Of a stretch of DNA of 64,000 nucleotides, positions 10,849 through 21,568 are shown one piece after another. Every line of letters starts with the position of its first letter. The first letter of the stretch is position 1. The translations under genes were made by a program, and so were the position numbers. Source of the DNA: Hawksworthiomyces lignivorus (Eukaryota > Ascomycota > Sordariomycetes > Ophiostomatales > Ophiostomataceae); the NCBI GenBank assembly GCA_002917075.1, contig NTMA01000028.1, positions 62,001 to 126,000 on the forward strand. The letters are read 5' to 3'. The notes under the pieces were generated by a model that saw only the letters and a list, made by a program, of their open reading frames with translations, searched no databases and was not told the DNA's origin.

Positions 10849-13800
10849 CGTTGCGTCTCAGCTGTTATATAGGACGGCCGTAGAGGCCGAGCAAGAGCAA
10901 GAGAACGCCAAAAGGACAAGGGGGTGTAAGGGGTAGGGGCTGACGTGGAAAGATAGCAGAGGGATCAGGGAGGTAGAGTCAGCGCGATACAAACCGCTGC
11001 TGATTTTTGCAGGCCTCACCACACTCAAGTCCAGGACCAGTCGTCAGGCGAAAGGAAAGGGTGTGGTTTAGAATATGATAGGCTGTGAGAATCGGTGTAA
11101 GTGGGTACAGCAGCGCACAATCTCCGTCACAGAGGAAAGAAGGGGGGTGTAGGGCAAGAAGAATTAGAAGACGGGAGCCAAGCTAGTTGCTGCACAAGTG
11201 GCACAAAGGTCACACTGCAGCACAAGGTTATCTATTCGCCGCTGTTGGTTGTCTCTGCCGTTTTTTCTTTGATTCTTCTTCCGCAACCTGCAGACCACAA
11301 AGTCAAGAGACTTTGCCAAGTAGTGCTGTTTTGGGCAGGTTGCGCTTTTGCGCCTGTCTTCGTGGCAGCAGAGGAAGAGTCTAGACGGCTTTGCCCGGAA
11401 CCGATCCGCTCAACTTGGCGGTACAGAACTCGACTAAAGCCGGATCACAGTCCTTGGCGTTATATTGTGCCAGATGTGCGCGTCGCAAAAGAACAATTGA
11501 TATGAAGGGTAGGCTGCCTATTAGTGCCTGGCATATACGTGTGCTGCGCGTATGATTTCTTTTGGTGGAGTCTACAACGAGACTTGAAAATGCGATATTG
11601 CCTTATGCGGTCACCCGCACAATGATCCAAAATTGGCAAATTGACAAGGACGAGTGTCAGCACAGAAAGGCTGTTCCAGGGAATTTGCGACCAAATTGCC
11701 CCGGCAAGATGCAGCGAAAGCGGCGCACACACTATGCTTCTATTTCCACACGGCAGTGATGGGCGGCAGCACTTGCCCGCTGACAGTAATAAATAGAATC
11801 TGTCGTGGTGGAACTGAGACTAGTACCCCAATTCTCACTTTGACTTGTCTTTGGGTCGTGTCTTGTGGCGTCAGGTGCGAGGACAAGCTGCTACGGAGAG
11901 CTCTCTCGTAAAGATGACAAAGGAACGTCGGCTGTGCTTTGTGTAACAGAAGCTGCTTTTGCGATGACTAGCGACGGGGCTGTGAGTCTGGTGCCAGAAA
12001 TATACACTTCTGGAACGTCTCTGGAATCTCTGTACTTCGCAATATCGTGAAAGTCGCAGATAAGGCGCACAGTGGCAAAAAAATTAAACTGTGGAAACCG
12101 AAGGAAGCCAGGGGGGGGTGTATCAGGTCAGGTGTGAGGCGAATCGAGTGGGCGAGCGCGGCCAAGGTAAACGCCGAGTGAAAGCGATGGGAATGATGGG
12201 TGGCCAGAGATGGGAGAGGTGAGAGGGGCGAAACCGGTGTAACTCGAATCGGAGGTGAAGCGGAGAAGACGCGGACGCCAAGCGGACCAAAGATAGCACA
12301 GGTGATGAAGCACAAGAACTGCAGATGGACCACGGCGGGACTGCAGCTAGCCGTCTATGTTATGCGTGTTCACCGATCGCGGTTTTGTGTGTCTCGTTGT
12401 TCGCTCTCTAAAACCAAGTCGCGCACAGAAGTAGACGAGTTCGCAATGGGATATAAAGATGTTCCCGCTTGCTTTTTCCCTTCTACGGTTCGCATTCACG
12501 AAATTGCGTACGGTCACCGGCTTGAACAACGGAAAACACAATCGAGGTGCCCGGGAACGTCAGGGTCGCGCAGTCCTTGCCAGAGGAAGCGCCAGATGGA
12601 TGAATTGAGCCGCTTGTATGCGTAACACTGGATTCCTTCAACACTGTCGCTTTCTCGCTCTGTCCTCCTCTTTCTCTGCTTCGGTCAATGCGATTCCGTC
12701 GATGTCGTCGTGGTCGTCGTCAAATGTCCCGGCAGGGAGGTGGGGCGCGCAAAGAGCAAAAAGGCGGAAGTCAGAACGTCGAGGAACGCCGTTGGACATG
12801 TGTGGTTGCGACCGCCACACATAAGCTTACTGACCAATGAGAAATAGCGGAGAGGATTGTCAATGCACGAGACGTCGATCGTATCCTCGGCTAGCACCGT
12901 GCAAACATGCTTGTGTCGGAAACGTTTGCCGAGCACAGGTGTATCGTTTGCAAATGATTACGGCCCACGTCCGACTGAATTGTTGAGAGAAAAGTTGACG
13001 ATAGTCCGGAACCCGGACTCGGCTGCGCCATGCAAGGCGGGTGCGCTAATAATGCACGCCCGGAGACGGGACAGCCGAGGGAGAAGGGAATACTCCGAGG
13101 CAAAAGAAAACAAGGCCAGAGGAAGAGCAGAAAAAAAGAGGAAGAAGAAAAGAGGCGTAAATGGTCCAAGACGAAAGTGGAAGCAGATGCGGAGCGGGAG
13201 TCGGAATCGGAGCCGAATTGGTGGGGAAGAAGAGAGAAAAAGAGGAGAGGCAAATATGATCGAGGACGAGAAAGGCAGAGAGATACAGAGAGATGCAGAG
13301 AGACGGAACAGAAGCGGAAGACGGCTGGCGAGAGAAAATCGTCAAAAGGAATCGAGTGGTCGCGTGTGAGAAGAGAAGAGTAGAGAGGAGATGGGGGGAG
13401 TACAGACTGTGCGTCTTGTCGTGTGGTGACACTACGCTGACAATAGGCGGTCGGCGCAGATTTGGATTGGGGAGGGAAGGTGGTGATGTTTGTGTGGTGG
13501 TGAGAAAGAGAAGAGCCACCGGGAATGAATCAGAAACGCAGAAATGCGAATGCAATTGCTCGCAAATGGAGAAGTTGCGACGGACGAATTAGCACCATAT
13601 TTTCGGTCTATTGGTTGGCGGCGGGCGGCGTTGGTGTGTCTTGGTGGAGGTGTTCGCTCGTTCCTGCTGTAAAATTTTTAGTTCGTTATACCTCTTTTGA
13701 GATTTTTTAAATTAATTTGCTTCCAAATTCCTGCTCCTCGTTGCTTCCTTCCCGTAGAAAAATTTCCATTTTTTTCCCTGTAAGACCTATTTTCCTATTT

Positions 13801-16270
13801 TTTTTATTAATGCTGCTCCGCGGTTGGGCAGGCAGGGAGCTCCCCTCTTCCCTGCTCTCTCTGCGAGTGCGGATACGGCTTGCGGCTATGGCTTTTTGTC
13901 ACTGCGGGGTTTTCTCGCTAGCTCTTTCCAATTTTGCAGCCATTTTCTTTTTTTTTTTTTCTCGGTTTCTATTTTCCCATCTTTAAGAAGTCGTCGTTAC
14001 TTGCATCGATTGCACATGCCGATTTCGTCTTGGGTACAAGAAACTTTGTCCATAAAAAGTGGGGACAGGCACCTGCTTGGCCAGCTAGCTGATGCAATTG
14101 TCCATTTAGGCCATCAAGCGCTGGTCCGGCCATCTCCGCCTACGGGGATATGGTTGTGGCGGCTCCTGTGGCTTGATCAACCTCAGCATGCAGCTCGTAT
14201 GTCTGTATCCTGCTCCACTGCCCAGCGCGCCCAGCCACCTCCCATCTCGATCTTCGACAAAATATCGTTGCGATTTTCCATCACGAAGTCTTCAATTTAG
14301 TCACTCATGTATATTTTGATGTTCCTTGTCTAGCGCTTCTGTTTCTTTAGCTTTGTCCTTTTTCTTCCATTTTGCCTTCGTTAAAGCTCCAACTTATGAT
14401 TAAATGTCGTCTCTCTTCTTCAATGCACATCATTTCCTTTCTTGCATCCTAATACTGATTTCTCGTACGTCTTCTTCCTACTCCACAAAACGCACTGTGT
14501 AACCAGTCTTCCGGATTAATCATAGATGCCTAAGCTTACCTCCGTCAGTAACTTGTAATGTGGTGGTGGGGACTACCTAATCATGCAGCAATTTGAGGTG
14601 CGTCATCAGAAAGGGGAACATGTGTAAATCAGACGACAAGACAAAGAAGTATCGTTGGATTTGAAAAGGACGACAGAAGGGCAGAGAGTTGGAAAAAAAA
14701 TAAATAAATAAAAATAAAACAAGAAGAAGAAGACGAAAGAAAAGAAAAGAAAAGAAAATCATGGCCAGACTGCATAATCGACCCAACTACTTTCCCTGCG
14801 AGTGAGGAATGACAGCTTGTAGAATTTCTGCAAGTCTATTGCTGTATCTCTTTCTTTTACGTCGCAGTTTAGAATCCCTCGCTCCTCAAATCCACAACCG
14901 TGGTCTAGGGAGATGTTACCGACTTTTCTTGCAGCCCCCCAATGAATTTCCCGTCCTCTGTCCAAGGAGAGTACATGTCCGCCTTGCAATACGACACAGC
15001 AGGAACATGTTGTAATTGGACATCACAGCCGTCTTAGTGACATATCGATCTAAGCAGCGCTGGCGAAAGCTTCCAACATCAACTTGCGCTGAATGTAGAC
15101 CACACACAAGCTTGTTCACTTCCGTTGTTTTCTTGGATGCCGGATGCCACGAATAGCCCAGGACGTAATTATGGCCACACCGGAATTTAGATGTATGCCT
15201 GGAGCAAAGCTCTTTGCTGGCCAAAAAAAAGAAAACAAAATGATGTTCTGGGGCACGCAGACAGAGAAATAACAGCGAGCAAAACCCCAGGGTAACAGCG
15301 AACAGTCTCGAACTAGAAACCCGGGATGCATAACATCCGTATCTATTTGCATCTCTTCTGTCCTCTCCGGAACGTTTGTCCGGCATCCTCTGACAAATGC
15401 ATATTCTAGAAATGCTTCTTTTATTTTTTTTGAGACGTGGCTGAGTTGGAGTTGGCTGAGGCTGGCTGAGGACCCGAGAGGAGAGAAAGACAAAGAATAG
15501 AAATGGGGGTGAGAGCTCACAAGACCAGAGACGGTCGAAACGGGGAATCCTTCTTGTCCTGCCGGCAAAGGCTGTTGGTCCTTGGCTGTGCCTTATACTT
15601 GCCCGTCGCAATCTCACAGGCGGTCGAGATAACACAGAGTAACACGCATACGCACACAGGCATGAGATCAGACTCGTAATCTTCCCAATCCCATTGTGTC
15701 TCTTGTTCTTCTTCCTGTCCCTCCTCGCACCGTAGGACTCGTAGAGCTCGGCCCCTTTGTTTCTGTGCCTCACACAGTTGGTTTCTGATGCTGCTTAGCA
15801 CACCCTACCCTCGCCGTGCCATTCGAGGATTAAGATTAAGGCTATTGGATCTTGGGGAAGCACAGCATGGAGAGACCACGCCGCCGTGCGACCCCTATGC
15901 AGCTGTTGAGTGTTCCTTTTTTTTAATCATATCACATACATCTTGTAGCCTCGTATAAGGATTTACAGAGCGCCGTCTCTCTCCTCTGTCACATGAGACC
16001 CTTGATTTGAAATCTGTTGTTGTTTTCTTGGCATTTTCACCGACTATGTTCACAGTTATCCGCACATGTTGCCATCTCTGCCCATCCTTTTGAGATTATG
16101 CCGATTACAAAAAGCTATGCAAATAATAAACAAAGAAATTGGAAGCTGTGCTGTCCCCTTCTTGGCCGCCCATCTCTGCCCGAATTTTTCAAAACATTTC
16201 CCGTCTATATCGCAGTCTATATGAATTTGTGCATATGAAAAAAAAAAAAAAAAAAAAAAAAAATACGTGT
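10849..16270. other. long gene-free region (5.4 kb)
   Basis: No convincing gene on either strand. Contents: the acuK upstream region; a strongly purine-rich plus strand at about 13,050–13,400; pyrimidine and T-rich stretches at about 13,700–13,990; and mixed AT-rich DNA up to the MFS gene's 3' end. Open frames here (for example minus 14,916–15,773 and 13,046–13,555; plus from ATG 14,016) have composition and residue usage of random or low-complexity translation. Regulatory DNA or non-coding transcripts are possible but not visible from sequence. Confidence 0.5.
16238..16263. repeat. poly-A tract, 26 A
   Basis: An uninterrupted run of A on the plus strand, just 3' of the MFS transporter stop codon (T-run in the transcript sense). 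A homopolymer of this length is prone to slippage and sequencing error. Confidence 0.9.
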
Positions 16271-18609
16271 TTAGTTCGTAGCGAACCGACTCTTGGACCG
16301 CAGCCGCTTTCCGTACTTGAAGAACAGGAACGGGAAGGGGAACATGGCCACGGTCAGGAAAGCCAGCAGCGACGACGCCCACTGGTAGCCGAGTTTCTCG
16401 TACATTTGCACGCCAAAGAGCGGGAAGGCGGCTGAGATATGTTAGCGAACGGATCAATGAGCACTGGAAGGAGGAAGGGAAACCGATGCAAGAGATGACG
16501 GCGGTAATAAGATGATACAGAGGTGGAGTACTCCAGCTAACAGGGAAGAGAAGGATGCAGGAAATTGAAAAGCACGGACAAAATCGCACAGGGCAACTCA
16601 CCAGCAAACATGCAGCGCACAAAGGCGTTGCCAGCCAAAGCACTGGCTGCGTAGAGCGGGTATGCGTCGACCTAAGAGCAGGCACCGTGGTCAGTCTTGT
16701 TGTCACTGGCTACTTTTTTTCCCCCCCTAGATCAATTTCTGGAGAGAAGGGCAGTGAAAACTTACAAGGAAAGTAAAAATACCGCTGAAGGCAAATAGCG
16801 TCCTGTAGTTGTAGAAAGAAATCCTGGTTAGCTGCATATTGCCAAATTGGCGATGCCAAAAAATGGGGGAATACAAAAAAATATCCGAGGTGGAGAAGCG
16901 CAAGCAGCCGCTGCTATAAGTAGGAAATCCCCGAGCAGCGCCAAATTTAATTTTGCAAAAGAAATAAATGAAATTGCACATGGAAAGAAAAAGAGAAAGA
17001 TGAAAGAAGAAAGAAAAAGAAAATACGCACCCCATAGCGAAGAGGCCCGACCCGATGATTGGCACGATCCAGTGCACGCTTGAGTAGGTAGTCCAGCCAA
17101 ACCAGAAGATGCCGGCGGGCACGAGGATGGCGCCGAACATGACCGAGGGCAGGCGGTCCTCGGGCTCGCTGCGCAGCTCGGGCTCGCCGCTGGCGAGCTG
17201 GCGGCGGCGCATGAGCCTCAGGCGGACGTTGGCCCAGATCTGGAAGAGGCAGCCGGCGCCGGCGGTGCCGACGAAGAGGCCCAGGAAGGAGAGGCCGACC
17301 TGCCACAGGGTGAAGTGGTGGTTGTTGATGAAGACGAGCGGGAAGGCGCCGAAGAAGAGGTAGAGCACGCCGAGCAGGATGGCCGAGTAGAGGTCGAGGG
17401 CCAGGCACATGGGCTCAAAGATGAGCAGCTGGAAGGGCCGCAGCAGCGCGTAGCCGACGGTGACCACGATGGACTTGGCGGACTTCTCCATCGGCGCGAT
17501 CCAGCGGTCGTCGCCCGTGCTCTTGCGCAGCTGCCGCGCCTTGTTGCGCAGGAGAACCGGGTGGTAGGTCTCGGGCACTAAGAAGAAGAGGGCAAGCAGC
17601 TCGCAGAAGCTCCAGATGATGAGGACGTAGTGCGTCCAGCGCCAGTCAGCGTAGCTGTTGATGAAGCCGCCGATCAGGGGACCGACCGAGGGTCCGATGA
17701 AGGGCGCGGCCGAGAAGAAGGCCATGGGGCCCTGCATGGTGTCGCGCGAGAAGAGGTCGCCGACGGTGCCGCCAGACACGGACAAGAAGGCGGCGCCGGT
17801 GAAGCCCTGGAAGAAGCGGGCGATGATCATAGTCTCAATGTTCTTGGCCACGGCCGAGGGGATGATCCAGACCATGAACAGGAAGAAGGAGCCCAGATAG
17901 ATGGGGCGTCGGCCGTAGAACTCGCTGAGCGGGCTCCAGACGGGGCCCAGCGCGATGCCCAGCACAAATGTCGACAGGCCAAGCGTTGCCACGATGCGCG
18001 AGTTGCCAAACTCGGCATCCATGCCGTCATAGGAAGATGTGTAGATGGAGCTCGCGCAGGTCCTGCCAGCGAGGTTAGCTGAGGAAGGAAAAGAAAAAAA
18101 AAATGAAAAAGAAAAAGAAAAAGAAAGTCATAGATTACTTACACGCAGAGCGAGCCTAGGCAGGCGACGACGACAATCACCCACTTGCGCAGGGCGCCCA
18201 TGCTCCGCGGACACAGCGGGTCCGCGTCGCCACCGTCCCAGGAGACTTCATACGGATCCTTTTCTGGCGGGCTCGGATCGACGCTGGGCGGCATGTTTTG
18301 GTTCCGGCTCTGGCTCCGACTCCGGGCCCCTGCTGACGCCCGGTCTTCTTCTTCGTCCACGGAAGCTTCCGATGACGACGACGACGCTAGTGTCGCTGAA
18401 CCTCGCTCCAGGTCGACGTCGGCGTCTCCTGCTATCCTCGGGCGAGCGTCTGCTGTCTCTTTTTCAAAGATGGCGTCGTCCTTCTCGGCGTGGGAGCGGC
18501 TCTTTTGGAGCCGGAAGCTCTGATGGTGGTGCTGGTCCTGTTCTTGCTCTGCCTTCCGTTCTTCGCCGCCGTCGCCGTCATCGATCTTCTCCAGAGACTT
18601 CTCCATCAT
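16271..18609 (-). CDS. MFS transporter, DHA1 drug:H+ antiporter type (polyamine/azole-resistance-like)
   Basis: Predicted plasma-membrane proton antiporter of the DHA1 group that includes Tpo1, Flu1 and related fungal exporters; its substrate cannot be told. Exons on the minus strand: 18143–18609, 17031–18062, 16766–16802 (37 nt), 16602–16671 (70 nt) and 16271–16431; 588 aa. About 135 hydrophilic acidic/Ser-rich cytoplasmic residues precede the first membrane helix ([14 protein letters not shown]). The loop motif [10 protein letters not shown] is at about 203–212. Helices show the DHA1 pattern ([44 protein letters not shown]). Small 3' exons restore the conserved end [27 protein letters not shown] and [27 protein letters not shown], the expected last helices. 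Start is at the ATG-ATG pair 18609/18606; an upstream in-frame ATG at 18702 would add 31 residues and is less likely. Confidence 0.93.
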
Positions 18610-18914
18610 GCGAGCTGTCTGCGCTGTTTTGCAGATTGTCAAGCACGACTTGTTTGCGTTTCGTAGCCGACTGCAACCCAAGAATTGGCCAACCTCTGTC
18701 AATCAGAAGGTTTCTAGCCTACTTCGATGCACTTTCCGCCACCCTCCTATCTTTTTCTTTTCAAAGTTGTCTTTGCTGGTTTTTTTTTTTCTTTTTTGGT
18801 TGTTGTTTTCCTTTCTTTGACTATTGACACTAGCTATATGGCACCTGCCTTAGCCTCTTTTTCAGCGTCTTCAGAGTGGAGAAATGCTAGGAAGATTGAT
18901 CCCTTCCAGCGAGG

Positions 18915-18946
18915 TAACAGTGAGTATCTGTAACAGTGAGTATCTG
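18915..18946. repeat. direct tandem duplication of 16 bp
   Basis: The sequence taacagtgagtatctg occurs twice back to back. It lies about 310 bp upstream of the MFS transporter start. Function is unknown; it could be a recent slippage duplication. Confidence 0.7.
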
Positions 18947-19030
18947 TAGTTCGGCCCGACGCAAATCTTTATAAAAGCTTTTCACAGCTTCGATAAAAGT
19001 CTTGATAAGATGCTGGTCGTGGAGAGCAGA

Positions 19031-19081
19031 CACAAGGTGATATAAGAGCGGCTATGATTGCTTATATCACCATTGCTTGTG
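19031..19081. repeat. inverted repeat / potential hairpin
   Basis: The arms ggtgatataag (19036–19046) and cttatatcacc (19061–19071) are perfectly complementary around a 14-nt loop. Outside a small offset, cacaag (19031–19036) and cttgtg (19076–19081) could extend the stem. It lies in the intergenic region upstream of the MFS gene. It may be an RNA hairpin or a palindromic binding site; no family recognised. Confidence 0.6.
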
Positions 19082-21568
19082 AAGACGAGGTCAGACTTAC
19101 AAGTTATATAACGGATATACGGAAAGGAGAAAGAAATAATAGAAGAGTCAAAAAGAAATAGAAGATATCTATGACAAATGCGTCGTCAAGGAAATAAGAG
19201 AAGAAAAAGAAGACGGAGAGAAGATGTTATAGCCGACCCGATCCGTCCGATCGGACCGAACAACTTGAAGGCGAGAAATAAAGGAGATGTAAAGAAAGAC
19301 CCACCAAAAAGAAGGCTCTTCTGACGGCGTAAGAAAGAAAAAAACAGCAGATAGACATTCGAGGAGGAATCTCAAAGGATTACAAAAAAATTGTGGGAGA
19401 AGAACGAGGAAGATGATTGAATAATACGCCTCCTCGCTTCTTGCTAACCATTACAAAAGGAGTCAATTATGCCCCCGAGCTTCGTGGGGGAAGATGCAAC
19501 CGAAAATCGATAAACTAATGCTAATAACATATCTCCGATGTGACAGGCAAGGAAACCCAGAACGTTAGCCCAGCATGAGCGTCGTTTTCTGTTCCCCCCC
19601 TGTCTTGTTATTATTCAGCTGGCCGGGAAATCGTCCGGCCTCGCTCAGGTGGAGAGACGCTGGGAAAGAAAAGAGAAGAAAACAACCCAAAAAGACAGGA
19701 AAAGGAAAGGCGGCCGGCAACGAGGTGCCCGCACTGCCAAAAGAACGCAGGATCTCCTACGTAGAAAGGAGCTGGCGCGATACTACGGCGCAATGTTGAT
19801 CGGCTCTAGCGCGCTCTTTGTTCCCTTTCTTGGGGCGCGTTCCCCCGCTGGGCTAACGGCCGTTTCAACAAAGAGGTTGTCGGCTTGTTGTATGGTGCGT
19901 ACGGGCCCATTGGCCCTATCTTGGTTGTAAATATAAGAGACATCCAAGGGAATCTACTCTATATGGCGTTTAGCATGTTTATCATATGGTTGTAGGAAAT
20001 AATGGCGATGTGTGTGCAAAGATCCAGTGTTGCAGAGTCGTTCTGCCCGGCCTGAATACTGTGATACTGGGAGATTTTAAAAGCATAAGCTAGAACACCA
20101 CCTCGATTTTTCCGTTAGTTTTTTCTTTCAGAATAAGGAACTGGGGGAAAGGAAATGATGCTTTTATTCCGTAACTCCATGGGAATGCCATACGCTCTTC
20201 CTTTTGTCCAATTAGGACATGATACTATCACAAATTCAGCTCACAATAATAGACGGAAGTAATACGAGACCGGATTTGTATTTTTTTAAGGCCCTTGCGT
20301 GCAGTAGGGGACAGGCGGGAACAGGGATCAGGGAAAAGGCGCTTCCAGGTATCCTTTCACCCTTTGTAGTGTGCGGCGTGTGGGTGGCAGCGTGCGAGAA
20401 CGAGCACTCTTCCCCGGTAATAACTGCTACTTTCATGTTTAGGCGCGAAGGGGCGAAGCCGCCTCCACGTGCGTCTCTGAGCCTTTGCCTGGTTTCTAAG
20501 CTCTTTCTCTCTCTGAGGGATCTCTACGTACCACTGTAGGCTGCGCCTGGGATGCGACAGGTGCGTTGCTGTCAGGATTGTTCCATTCAGAGGAACGGGC
20601 TTCACCCAATCGAAATTGCACAAATCGAATTTCCTATGTGCTTCCGTGAAATTTTTTGCTGCATCAGGATCATTAGACATTCCAGCCTTGCCTGTGCATA
20701 GCTTACATGATCCGCCTGTGAAGGGTAGGTAAGCACATTTAATTGCTGCAGCGTGCCACACACACAACACATTGCATACTCTTTCAAAAGCCGTATGTGT
20801 ACTGCAATTGAGATGCGGGAGCTGTCCTCATCATTCGTTGTCATGGATGGAACTGCAAATGAAAACATCCTGCCGTCGCTCATTTTCCGCCGGGCGGAAA
20901 CTGACAATAGTTAGCCCGTCTTAGAAACAGCAAAGGGCATTCAGGTATGCATGCAAAAAAGACGCTTGGTTGGCTTCCCCAGACGGGAGACCATGGTATT
21001 TCAGCAGCTAGCCGATCAAGGCGCGCCCTATCCCGCCCTGGCCCGCAGCCCGCTAGTTCACAATGTGCATACGAGAACGACAATGCCATCGACCAGACAG
21101 CCCAGACGAGTAATAAGCTTCCATGCCGATCACGGAGTGCCAAGATCATAGTGACATGAAGCCCCTTGATATAAAGGGCGCAGGAAAACACCGATACAAG
21201 CCGTAGACAAGCGGCTTGTTTAACATGGATTAGACAGACCAAAACAACAGTAAACATAAAACAGATAAATTCAACAAGGCGTCTGCGGTCGCAGAGCTGT
21301 TCCTCGTAACCTCGTCTTCTCCTACCCGTTCTATATGCGAATAACTAGACCATAGACACTGCGCAAGATGAAAGAGCTTGTGCCGAAATATATACAGAGA
21401 GATTAATCAAGGCTGATGGGATATATAATGGGGTTTTGCAGAAGGCAACCCCGCAAGTGTCTAATGCCAAAAACAAGTGAAAAAAGACGGAGCCTTCGTA
21501 TTCTTCGTAAAATAGGGGAGCCCAAAAAGAGCAAAAAAGGGGGGTCACGCTGCCACAGGCCGCATGGA

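Larger units (their letters stand above)
18610..21568. other. intergenic region (3.0 kb)
   Basis: No gene seen. It includes the MFS promoter (CT-rich near 18,700–18,830), a 16-bp direct duplication at about 18,915–18,946, a hairpin-forming inverted repeat at 19,031–19,081, and AT-rich DNA up to the glucanase 3' end. Short open frames show no recognisable family features. Confidence 0.55.

Noticed and set aside
13046..13555. 169-codon minus-strand open frame
   Set aside because: Translation of a pyrimidine-rich low-complexity strand (Ser, Leu, Phe and Pro runs).
14916..15773. 285-codon minus-strand open frame in the gene-free region
   Set aside because: No recognisable domain, mixed composition with many Cys, Arg and Phe, and no codon bias like the certain genes here.
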